Source of the DNA: DASRYH01 sp035687245
GTDB taxonomy: Bacteria > Actinomycetota > Coriobacteriia > Anaerosomatales > PHET01
Direction of reading: 5' to 3'
DNA length: 29,022 bases
Assembly: GCA_035687245.1 (NCBI GenBank)
Contig: DASRYH010000039.1
Span: 1 to 29,022 of the forward strand
The notes beneath the pieces were generated by a model, which did not search any database, was not told the DNA's origin, and worked only from the letters and a program-made list of their open reading frames with translations. The translations under genes were made by a program, and so were the position numbers. Below are positions 23,078-29,022 of this stretch, one piece after another; within the stretch, counting starts at the first letter, position 1; every line of letters begins with the position of its first letter.

Positions 23078-23104
23078 GCTCTAGTCGCCGAAGGGGTTGG
23101 GTTC

Positions 23105-23503
23105 ATGAACGGTCGCATCTGTCGTGCCGTCGTCTTCGGCGTGCTGCTCGTTGTGCTGCTTGCAGCGTCGGGCTGCTCGACACCGAAGCAGGTCGGGCTT
23201 GTGTGGGCGGATAGCGGAAAGCCGGTTACGGTCGCCGCGGGCGGCACGGTAACCGTCTCGCTCGAGTCGAACCCCTCAACTGGCTACACATGGGACGTGA
23301 AGTCGGCGGGACCATTGCAGCTGAAGGGCGAGCCCGCCTTCGAGGCGGGGGGCGAAGCCAAAGCCGTAGGCGCTGCTGGGACGCAGGTCTTCACCTTCGA
23401 GGCGCCGAAGGCGGGTTCGGGTGCTCTCACGCTTACCTACCAGCGTCCGTGGGAGAGCAAGCAGCCCGAGAAGACATGGAGCGTCGACGTCACGGTGAAG
23501 TGA
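23105..23503 (+). CDS. Lipoprotein, chagasin-like (I42) protease inhibitor
   Basis: A 132-residue lipoprotein with signal peptide and lipobox LAASGC (Cys24 the lipidated residue). It carries the three loops of the I42 family of cysteine-protease inhibitors: NPSTGYTW near residue 57, a middle Gly-rich loop (PKAGSGAL), and QRPWE. Inhibition of papain-type proteases is known for the family; the local target is unknown. The ATG has GAAGGGG upstream. It may be cotranscribed with the ligase gene but its function looks unrelated. Confidence 0.85.
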   Translation: MNGRICRAVVFGVLLVVLLAASGCSTPKQVGLVWADSGKPVTVAAGGTVTVSLESNPSTGYTWDVKSAGPLQLKGEPAFEAGGEAKAVGAAGTQVFTFEAPKAGSGALTLTYQRPWESKQPEKTWSVDVTVK

Positions 23504-23558
23504 CGATCGGCGATGTGAAGCGCTCGCCTGGTGCGGGTGCAATAAGGAGTGAACGAAC

Positions 23559-24359
23559 TTGCCAGTCGTGGATGTCCACACGCACGTGTGGCCTGATGAC
23601 GTTGCGCCTCGCGCGATCGGGGCGCTCACCGACGATGCCCGCCCCGTCCCCCACTACGACGGGACGCCGACGGGCCTGCTCGAGCTGATGAACACCTCGG
23701 GCGTCGACGTCGCCGTCCTGCAGCCGGTCGCGACGCGCGCCTCGCAGGTCGTCTCGATCAACACCTTCACTGCTTCCCAGGCGAGCAGCAGGCTCGTTCC
23801 TTTCGGCGCGATGCATCCTGAGTTCGAGGAGCCGGAGGCCGAGATCGAGCGCATGGCCGCGATCGGGATCAAAGGCATCAAGCTGCACCCAGAGTTCCAG
23901 GACTTCGACCCCGGCGAGCCGCGCATGCACCGCGTCTACCGTGCCGCCTCCGAACACGGGCTCAAGATCCTGTTCCACGCTGGTGTCGACCCCGCCTACG
24001 AGACGGTGCGCGGCGTGCCCACGACCTTCAAGCGCATCATCGCCCAGTACCCGGATCTCACGATCATCCTCGCGCACATGGGGGGCTACCAGGTCTGGGA
24101 CGAGGTCGCCGAACACCTGCTGGGCGACAACGTCTACCTCGACACCGCCTACACGCTCGGCCACCTGCCCAACGAGGACGTCGCGTCGATCATCCGCGGG
24201 CACGGGACCGACCGCATCCTCTTCGGCAGCGACGGGCCGTGGAAGCATGTCGCCGAAGAAGTCGTGAAGCTGCGGGAGCTTGACTTGGGAGCCGACGAGC
24301 TCGAGGCGATCCTGTGGCGCAACGCCGCCCGCCTGCTCGACCTCAACCTCGTGGGATAG
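23559..24359 (+). CDS. Amidohydrolase-family metal-dependent hydrolase
   Basis: A 266-residue TIM-barrel protein. VDVHTHVW supplies H7 and H9, HPEFQDF, ILFHAG and IILAHMGG supply further histidines, and ILFGSDGPW the final aspartate, in the order seen in the amidohydrolase_2 (decarboxylase/hydrolase) branch. KGIKLHPEFQDFDPGEPRM lies on strand 4. The start is TTG at 23559 with AAGGAG nine bases upstream; no ATG or GTG fits better. The substrate is not inferable. A tRNA cluster with its own promoter follows. Confidence 0.88.
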   Translation: MPVVDVHTHVWPDDVAPRAIGALTDDARPVPHYDGTPTGLLELMNTSGVDVAVLQPVATRASQVVSINTFTASQASSRLVPFGAMHPEFEEPEAEIERMAAIGIKGIKLHPEFQDFDPGEPRMHRVYRAASEHGLKILFHAGVDPAYETVRGVPTTFKRIIAQYPDLTIILAHMGGYQVWDEVAEHLLGDNVYLDTAYTLGHLPNEDVASIIRGHGTDRILFGSDGPWKHVAEEVVKLRELDLGADELEAILWRNAARLLDLNLVG

Positions 24360-24384
24360 CCTGCCGAAGTGCCCTCGCGGCTCC

Positions 24385-24413
24385 TTTACGCTGGCGGTTC
24401 GCGCGGGTACTAT
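24385..24413 (+). promoter_or_regulatory. Promoter TTTACG-N17-TACTAT for the tRNA-Ser/tRNA-Arg cluster
   Basis: Both hexamers are near consensus and exactly 17 bp apart, ending 44 bp before tRNA-Ser(GCU). A start near 24420 would give a short leader covering both tRNAs. Confidence 0.6.
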
Positions 24414-24457
24414 ATCGTTTCGCGCGCGCGGACAGACCGTGTCCCGCACGTGGTTAC

Positions 24458-24552
24458 GGAGAGCTGGCCGAGTCGGTCGAAGGCGCTCGCCTGCTAAGCG
24501 AGTAAGGGGCCACAAAGTCCCTTCGAGGGTTCGAATCCCTCGCTCTCCGCCA
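24458..24552 (+). tRNA. tRNA-Ser(GCU)
   Basis: Acceptor GGAGAGC/GCTCTCC, T arm GAGGG-TTCGAAT-CCCTC, anticodon loop CTGCTAA giving GCT, a long class II variable arm, and encoded CCA at 24550-24552. It is five bases from the following tRNA-Arg, so they are processed from one transcript. Confidence 0.96.
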
Positions 24553-24557
24553 GAACT

Positions 24558-24634
24558 GCGCCGTTAGCTCAGCTGGATAGAGTATCTGACTACGAATCAG
24601 AAGGTCGCAGGTTCGAATCCTGCACGGCGCACCA
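24558..24634 (+). tRNA. tRNA-Arg(ACG), copy 1
   Basis: Acceptor GCGCCGT/ACGGCGC with discriminator A at 24631 and CCA at 24632-24634. The anticodon loop CTACGAA gives ACG, the TadA substrate. The sequence is identical to copy 2 at 26089-26165. Confidence 0.97.
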
Positions 24635-24646
24635 CTGAAGACAGCT

Positions 24647-24679
24647 GCGGGCCGGGTCGCGAAAGCGAGTCCGGCCCGC
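24647..24679 (+). terminator. Terminator hairpin after tRNA-Arg copy 1
   Basis: GCGGGCCGG and CCGGCCCGC form a perfect 9-bp stem, capped by an inner TCGC-GAAA-GCGA stem-loop. It lies 12 bp past the CCA end. No T-run follows. Confidence 0.65.
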
Positions 24680-24816
24680 GTTGCGTCTCCGGTCCGCTCT
24701 CGTGGCGCCTGAGGTGCCCCGCTCACCGCGGCGAGGCCACCTCGGGTCTTGCGGGCGGCCGATGCGCACGCATACTCTCCATACCAAGTACTTCCATCTG
24801 AGGTCAGGGGAGCCCT

Positions 24817-26025
24817 ATGAGCGCGCCGAACGCTGCCACGCCGTCCTCAACCGAAGCGATGCCGAGCCGGCGGACCGCAATCCTCGCGGGTGTAGCTGCA
24901 CTCGTGGGCATGGGCGCCACCGTCCTCGCACCACCGAAGGCGTATGCCGCACTCGACGGCTTCTTCGTCCTCGGACGCAGCAACTCGGCCGACGGCGGAT
25001 CGTCGTCGCTGACATCGTCCACCAGCTACTACACGCTGGTTCTGACCAACACCGATTCGACCAGCGGCTCAGTCCTGAACTGCACCCAGAACGGCGGCTC
25101 CTCATACGGCGCGTTCTTCAATCACACGGGGAGCGGTCAGACCGTGTTCGCTCAGAACTTGGGTACCGGAGTTGCGGTCAGGGCTCTCGTCGACGGGACT
25201 GATAGCAGCGCGAATGCGATCGATTCGCTGTCCAAAGGCGTGGGTGCGGCCGTCTCTGGAACGTCGTCGTCGGCCTCGCACCTCGCAACCGGCGTCCGCG
25301 GCGAACTCACGAACGCGAATGCGGCTGGCGCGGCCGTCTATGGCAGGGTCAACACTGGAACCGCGAACGCTGTCTTGGGATCTGTCGACTCGAACTGCAC
25401 CGGCGCCGCCGTGTACGGGGTGAATGAAGGCCTCGGGCGCGGCGTTTCGGCGGGCATCGCCAACGTCGCCAACAGTGCTGACGCTCTCTCGGCGCGCACT
25501 ACGGGTACTGGGTATGCGATCCATGCCGAAGGTGGGAAGGCGCAGCTCCACCTCAAGCCGATGGCTACCGCCGGTCCGCCGACCACCAACGCGCACCAGC
25601 TCGGCGAGATCTACGTCGACGCGGCGGGCAGGATCTACAGTTGCACCGCTGCGGGCACGCCGGGCACATGGATCGCGCTCGGCGCATCGACCGCCATCCC
25701 CGGCGACCTGCTGCACTTCGGTGCGAACACCGGCACCGTGGCTTTCCAAGCACCCGCCGCCGGCGCGACTGCGCTCGCCGTCACTGGTGCGGTGACCTTC
25801 GACCGCTCGGGCAAGGCGAAGGTCGCCAAGGGCAAAGCGTCGGCGAAGGTCACGGTGCCCGGCGGCATCGCCAAGACCGCATCGGTCCTGTGCACCGCGC
25901 AGAACTCAGGGGGCTCGGGTGTCGTCATCAAGTACGCCAAGCGTGTGAGCGCCACCCAGTTCCAGATCGTGCTCAACAAGAAGACGACGTCGGCGATGAC
26001 CGTCGCGTGGATGGTGATCGGCTAG
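24817..26025 (+). CDS. Tat-type secreted, low-complexity beta-rich protein
   Basis: A 402-residue protein I do not recognise as a named family. MPSRRTAILAG (twin Arg at 18 and 19) with the hydrophobic stretch to AYA at about 45 is a Tat-like signal. The rest is Gly/Ser/Thr/Ala-rich, with short repeating strands such as GVAVRALVDGT, GVRGELTNANAAGAAVYGRV and GRGVSAGIANVAN, like the shaft of a trimeric fibre. The C-terminal 90 residues (VTFDRSGKAKVAKGKASAKV onward) are a separate beta domain that resembles receptor-binding tips of phage or surface fibres. The ATG has AGGGGAG upstream. It is bracketed by two identical tRNA-Arg genes. An extracellular structural or adhesive role is plausible but unproven. 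Confidence 0.72.
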   Translation: MSAPNAATPSSTEAMPSRRTAILAGVAALVGMGATVLAPPKAYAALDGFFVLGRSNSADGGSSSLTSSTSYYTLVLTNTDSTSGSVLNCTQNGGSSYGAFFNHTGSGQTVFAQNLGTGVAVRALVDGTDSSANAIDSLSKGVGAAVSGTSSSASHLATGVRGELTNANAAGAAVYGRVNTGTANAVLGSVDSNCTGAAVYGVNEGLGRGVSAGIANVANSADALSARTTGTGYAIHAEGGKAQLHLKPMATAGPPTTNAHQLGEIYVDAAGRIYSCTAAGTPGTWIALGASTAIPGDLLHFGANTGTVAFQAPAAGATALAVTGAVTFDRSGKAKVAKGKASAKVTVPGGIAKTASVLCTAQNSGGSGVVIKYAKRVSATQFQIVLNKKTTSAMTVAWMVIG

Positions 26026-26035
26026 CACTCCGAGG

Positions 26036-26065
26036 TTGACAGCCCCGCGGCGCAGGTGGCAGGAT
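26036..26065 (+). promoter_or_regulatory. Promoter TTGACA-N18-CAGGAT for tRNA-Arg copy 2
   Basis: A perfect -35 and an actinobacterial-type -10, 18 bp apart, lie between the secreted-protein stop and tRNA-Arg copy 2, ending 23 bp before the tRNA. The second copy is therefore independently expressed. Confidence 0.6.
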
Positions 26066-26088
26066 ACGCAAGCCCTTTGGGGCGTTGT

Positions 26089-26165
26089 GCGCCGTTAGCT
26101 CAGCTGGATAGAGTATCTGACTACGAATCAGAAGGTCGCAGGTTCGAATCCTGCACGGCGCACCA
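26089..26165 (+). tRNA. tRNA-Arg(ACG), copy 2
   Basis: Identical to copy 1 over all 77 bases, including CCA at 26163-26165; the identity extends one base upstream and two bases downstream (80 bp in all). It has its own promoter and a strong terminator. Confidence 0.97.
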
Positions 26166-26177
26166 CTTGGAAATGCC

Positions 26178-26203
26178 AACGGCCTCCCTACGGGGAGGTC
26201 GTT
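26178..26203. terminator. Terminator with UACG tetraloop, overlapping the lysR end
   Basis: An 11-bp stem (AACGGCCTCCC against GGGAGGTCGTT, one G-U pair) is capped by a C-UACG-G tetraloop and followed on the plus strand by GTTGTTT. It ends the tRNA transcript and overlaps the LysR stop codon at 26188-26190, so it may serve both strands. Confidence 0.78.
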
Positions 26204-27126
26204 GTTGTTTCCTGGCGCAGACTGTCAGCTGCCCTGAGCGCGGCCGTCTTGAGTGCGTCGACAACGGCCCTTGTCGCCGGCGCCTCTCCGGATCCTTTGC
26301 GCACCGCAGCGTAGATCCGCCTACTCATCGCCGGCTCAACCAACGGACGAATGCTCACATCGATGCCGCGCAGGTCCGTCATCTTCGGCGCGATGCCGAC
26401 GCCAATGCCGCTCTCCACGGCGCTGCCGATGGCGCGGAAGTAGTTGCTCTCAACCACGATGCGCGGCTCGAAGCCGGCGGCGTTGGCCACGCGCTCGACG
26501 GCCTGGCGGCTGGTCGCGCTTTCGTGCGCGACGCACCACGCGTCGGCGGCCAGGTCGCGCAGCCGCACCTCGCGCGCGGCCGCGAGCCGGTGGCCGGGCG
26601 GCAGCAGCACCACGACAGGCTCGCTCATGAGCTGCACGCGGTCGAGTGCGGGGTCTTCGGCGAGCGGCACGAAGTCCCATTCGTGCGAGAGGGCGACATC
26701 CAGCGTGCCTGCCTTGAGCTCGGGTTCAGCGCGCACTGGCTCGGCGTCGACGCAGGTCACTCGCAGGTTGGGGTAGCGCTCGGAGAGCGCGTGCATCGCG
26801 GGTAGCGCGATCGTCTGGACCGCCGTCTGGAAGGTCGAGAGCCGAACGTGCCCGCTCACGCTCTCGCCCACCGCTGCTACGTCTGCGAGGGCCGCCTCGC
26901 ACTCCGCGAGTATCGCGTTCGCGTGTTTGACCAGTCGTATGCCGGCCTCAGTGAGTCGCACCGAGCGTGCCGTGCGTTCGAGCAGCGGCACGCCCACTTC
27001 GGTCTCCAGCACGGCGAGCTGGTGCGAGACCGCCGGTGGCGTCAGGTAGAGCGCCTCAGCCACGGCCGTGATCGTGCCTCGGTCGGCGAGTTCCCGCAGC
27101 AAACGAAGCCTGTTCGTGTTGAGCAC
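26188..27126 (-). CDS. LysR-family transcriptional regulator
   Basis: A 312-residue regulator. The N-terminal helix-turn-helix contains TAVAEALYLTPPAVSHQLAV. The effector domain from about residue 85 (GHVRLSTFQTAVQTIALPAM) has the PBP-like fold. Its C terminus, ending ETTTTSP, is encoded within the tRNA terminator. GTG at 27126 is preferred with AGGTGAGG upstream; a GTG at 27138 is the alternative and adds four residues. It is divergent from a membrane-protein gene, the standard arrangement for a regulator and its target. Confidence 0.92.
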   Translation of the reverse strand: MLNTNRLRLLRELADRGTITAVAEALYLTPPAVSHQLAVLETEVGVPLLERTARSVRLTEAGIRLVKHANAILAECEAALADVAAVGESVSGHVRLSTFQTAVQTIALPAMHALSERYPNLRVTCVDAEPVRAEPELKAGTLDVALSHEWDFVPLAEDPALDRVQLMSEPVVVLLPPGHRLAAAREVRLRDLAADAWCVAHESATSRQAVERVANAAGFEPRIVVESNYFRAIGSAVESGIGVGIAPKMTDLRGIDVSIRPLVEPAMSRRIYAAVRKGSGEAPATRAVVDALKTAALRAADSLRQETTTTSP

Positions 27127-27138
27127 GCGCGTCCTCAC

Positions 27139-27278
27139 CTCTCGTTGTGACTTAAACCATTTGCGATGCTTACCTAAGAATAGAGTAAATGTACGTATTC
27201 CTCATCTAGGCCGATGATAGGGGTGTGAGCACCCCGATACACCCGTCATCGAAGCCTTGAGAGGAATCCGCAGCCACC
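27139..27278. promoter_or_regulatory. Divergent regulatory region, lysR and membrane-protein gene
   Basis: An A+T-richer stretch for this DNA. It holds the imperfect palindrome CTTA-CC-TAAG near 27170, a possible LysR box, and a GGGGTG-TGAG-CACCCC hairpin at 27220-27235 within the presumed leader of the membrane-protein gene. No exact promoter is assigned. Confidence 0.4.
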
Positions 27279-28040
27279 GTGATACTCGTCCTCGCAAAGA
27301 TCCTCGTCGCTCCGCTCCTGCTCGCAGCAAGCACCTTCGCCGCCCACCGCTGGGGCGGCGCCGTGGGGGGATGGCTCCTCGGCCTTCCTCTCATGTCGGG
27401 CCCGGTCTCGGTTCTCCTCTTCGTCGAGCACGGCCCTGGCTTCACCCGCTCCGCTGCCGAAGGCGCGCTTATGGGCATCGTCGCCACCGGCATCTTCTGC
27501 CTCGCCTACACGGTCATGGCTCCGCGCTCGAGCTGGTGGCGCTCACTGGTGATTGCCTACGCCGCATGCCTCGGCACCGTCTGGCTGCTCAGTCACGTCG
27601 CCCTCACCTTCAACGCCGCGCTCGGCTTCGCGCTCGGCGCGCTCCTGCTGCTAGCGCTGCTCGTAGAAGAACCTGCCGAAGAACACACGCTTCCTACACC
27701 CCGCAAGCGGATGCTCGCCATGCGCATGGTCATCTCGAGCGTGAGTGTCTTCGCGATTACCGCGAGCGCCTGGTTCCTCGGTGCGAAGGTCGCAGGCCTG
27801 CTGGCTCCGCTTCCGGTGCTCGCGGCAGTGATGGCAGCGTCGGCACACCGCAACGGCGGACGCGCAGCGCGCGGCATCCTGCGCGGCACCGTGCTGGGCG
27901 CGTGGGGCGGCGCGGGCTTCTTCGCGGTGGTGGGGCTGCTCATAGGTGACTTAAGCCCCGTGGCGGTCTATGCCGCTGCGGTCGGTGCGGCTGTGGCCGC
28001 GGGTGGCGTGGCGATGAAGCTGCGCACCTTCATCGCCTAG
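27279..28040 (+). CDS. Multi-pass membrane protein, function unknown
   Basis: A 253-residue protein with about eight hydrophobic helices; a charged cytoplasmic loop (residues 130-145, VEEPAEEHTLPTPRKR) divides it into two halves of four helices. The N-terminal phrase AAHRWGGAVGGWLLGLPLMS recurs in unannotated bacterial transporters. The GTG start is at 27279 with GAGAGGAA upstream. Its divergent LysR neighbour probably regulates it, which suits an exporter or importer of a small organic compound. No family name can be given. Confidence 0.78.
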   Translation: MILVLAKILVAPLLLAASTFAAHRWGGAVGGWLLGLPLMSGPVSVLLFVEHGPGFTRSAAEGALMGIVATGIFCLAYTVMAPRSSWWRSLVIAYAACLGTVWLLSHVALTFNAALGFALGALLLLALLVEEPAEEHTLPTPRKRMLAMRMVISSVSVFAITASAWFLGAKVAGLLAPLPVLAAVMAASAHRNGGRAARGILRGTVLGAWGGAGFFAVVGLLIGDLSPVAVYAAAVGAAVAAGGVAMKLRTFIA

Positions 28041-28140
28041 TGAAGCGTTCGGTGGCCGCTCCCCCTCGCCGAAGGTGCTAGGGTGGATTCGGCAGCGCTT
28101 CTTCGCGCGCCATGTGAAGCCACCACCGAGGAGATACATC

Positions 28141-28584
28141 GTGAACAAGGAGCTGCTCGCCGCCGAGATCACTGCAGCCATGCGCGCGCATGATAAGCCG
28201 CGCTTGGCGATTCTTCGGCAGGTGAAGAACGAGGTCGAGGTCAAAGAGAAGAACGAGAAGCGCGATCTGTCCGACGAAGAGGTCGTGGCCGCGCTGAAGA
28301 AGGTCCTGAAGCAGGCCGGCGAGACGCTCGAGGGCTCGATCAAGGCTGGCACGAACGCCGAGCGCACCGAGCTCCTGCAGGTCCAGATCGCGATTCTCGA
28401 GGGCTACCTCCCCGCGCAGGTTTCCGGCGCTGAACTCGAAGCGCTGGTCGACAAGGCCTGCGCCGAAGGCGGCTTCACTGAGAAGAAGCAGATGGGCCAG
28501 GTAATCGGAGCGGTCGTCGCTGCAACCGGCGGCAACTGCGACAAGTCCGAAGTCGCCAAGCTCGTAGGCTCACGACTGGCCTAG
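28141..28584 (+). CDS. GatB/YqeY-domain protein
   Basis: A 147-residue helical protein with the YqeY layout: EVKEKNEKRDLSDEEVVAAL near residue 40, LQVQIAILEGYLPAQ near 80, and GQVIGAVVAATGG near 120. The domain is shared with the tail of GatB amidotransferase subunits and often binds tRNA-related partners; its role alone is unclear. The GTG at 28141 is chosen because GAGGAGAT precedes it; an in-frame ATG at 28075 has no ribosome site. Confidence 0.9.
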   Translation: MNKELLAAEITAAMRAHDKPRLAILRQVKNEVEVKEKNEKRDLSDEEVVAALKKVLKQAGETLEGSIKAGTNAERTELLQVQIAILEGYLPAQVSGAELEALVDKACAEGGFTEKKQMGQVIGAVVAATGGNCDKSEVAKLVGSRLA

Positions 28585-28618
28585 CGCGCCGCTGACATCG
28601 TCGCGCGGGACGCGATTG

Positions 28619-29022
28619 CTACCCGCGCGTTGCGAGCACGGCCGATGGATCGACGCCACCTGTGCAGACGAGCTGGCCATCCACGACCACGTAGGGCGAT
28701 TCGTCGCCCGCGACTACGGCATCGATGACAGCATGCCGCTCGGAGTCGTCCAGATCCTCGAGCTCCGCGATCTGAAGCGTGTAGCCCCCGGTCCAGTGCT
28801 CGTCGAGTGCCTGCCGAAGACGCTCGACCTGCTGCGCCAGCGGCGCGCTGCACGCGCCTAGCCCGGCCAGCAGCTCCTGGTCACCGAGCACGTCGGCGGC
28901 AAGTGCTGTCCACTCGAACAGACCGTTCGAGTACGGGTCTTCGCTCCCGCTTCAACTGCAGTCGTCGAGATCGAGCACCTTGATGATTGCCTCAGCCACT
29001 GCCGCGACTCCCTCTACTGCGC
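28619..29022 (-). CDS. Selenocysteine protein with thioredoxin-like C terminus (5' end outside window)
   Basis: On the minus strand the frame entering at 29022 reads AVAEAIIKVLDLDDCS, then TGA at 28954-28952. Translation continues in the same frame through SGSEDPYSNGLFEWTALAAD to a TAG at 28619-28621. Codon use on both sides is strongly G/C at third positions. No ATG, GTG or TTG with a ribosome site lies between the TGA and the first later start candidate, GTG at 28891. A perfect hairpin with loop GGUCU follows the TGA by 19 bases. I read the TGA as selenocysteine, giving the motif Cys-Ser-Sec. The C-terminal half (YVVVDGQLVCTGGVDP near the end) resembles thioredoxin-fold or YuzD-like redox proteins. 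At least 133 residues are visible. The alternative is two separate genes, the second starting at 28891 without a ribosome site. Confidence 0.72.
28912..28932 (-). promoter_or_regulatory. Bacterial SECIS hairpin
   Basis: Arms ACTCGAAC and GTTCGAGT form a perfect 8-bp stem around GGTCT (RNA GGUCU), the same apical loop as the E. coli fdhF SECIS that binds SelB. The loop begins 27 nt after the in-frame TGA; known bacterial elements lie roughly 16-37 nt away. A CC/GG pair below, with a GU bulge on the 5' side, could extend the stem. Confidence 0.75.

Noticed and set aside
28619..28891. A free-standing 90-residue gene starting at GTG 28891
   Set aside because: There is no ribosome site, the same frame continues upstream to the TGA with coding-like codons, and the SECIS-like hairpin argues for read-through.

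Overview
The window reads as high-G+C (about two thirds by eye) actinobacterial DNA from an anaerobe, most likely near the Coriobacteriia. That placement is inferred from gene content: a ferredoxin-dependent 2-oxoacid oxidoreductase, a NapH-type polyferredoxin, a DUF2149/MotA-type membrane pair, cupin-XRE regulators and an apparent selenocysteine gene. No rRNA or other taxonomic marker is present. Genes are packed into tight operons with ATGA, GTGA or TGATG stop/start overlaps, and no CRISPR array, transposase or integrase was seen.

Layout. (1) 1-10122, minus strand: a helix-turn-helix/periplasmic-binding-like regulator with a clear promoter and palindromic operator, then an FN3-domain secreted protein, a small exported protein, an ECF S-like membrane protein, a membrane-anchored beta-propeller, a MotA/TolQ/ExbB-like channel, a DUF2149/ExbD-like partner, a TiaS-like protein, TadA and the start of a DUF2207 (YciQ-like) membrane protein. 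The middle seven form a compact unit that may be an energised envelope or transport system. (2) 10214-14392: tRNA-Ser(UGA), a polyferredoxin gene, a convergent OmpR-type two-component system and a small exported helical protein. The polyferredoxin and exported-protein promoters both carry GTTCAC-type direct repeats with an 11-bp period, so the two-component system probably controls both neighbours. (3) 14732-23503: a metabolic island built around a four-subunit 2-oxoacid:ferredoxin oxidoreductase with a P-loop ATPase. It is flanked by two copies of a 'cupin-XRE regulator + AMP-forming acid-CoA ligase' module, one in each direction. (4) 23559-26203: an amidohydrolase, tRNA-Ser(GCU), and two identical tRNA-Arg(ACG) genes bracketing one Tat-type secreted protein. 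(5) 26188-29022: a LysR regulator divergent from a membrane protein, a YqeY-like protein, and at the right edge a minus-strand gene with an in-frame TGA followed by a hairpin with loop GGUCU, read here as a selenoprotein with a bacterial SECIS element.

How the parts work together. Region 3 would interconvert 2-oxo acids, acyl-CoAs and free acids, with reduced ferredoxin as electron carrier and the cupin-XRE proteins probably sensing the acid or CoA-ester. TadA would edit A34 of the tRNA-Arg(ACG) encoded twice here. The strongest unexpected signals are the selenoprotein at the right edge, the shared operator array around the two-component system, the DUF2149/MotA cluster, and a strand-symmetric excess of the heptamer GCCGAAG in coding and intergenic DNA alike.
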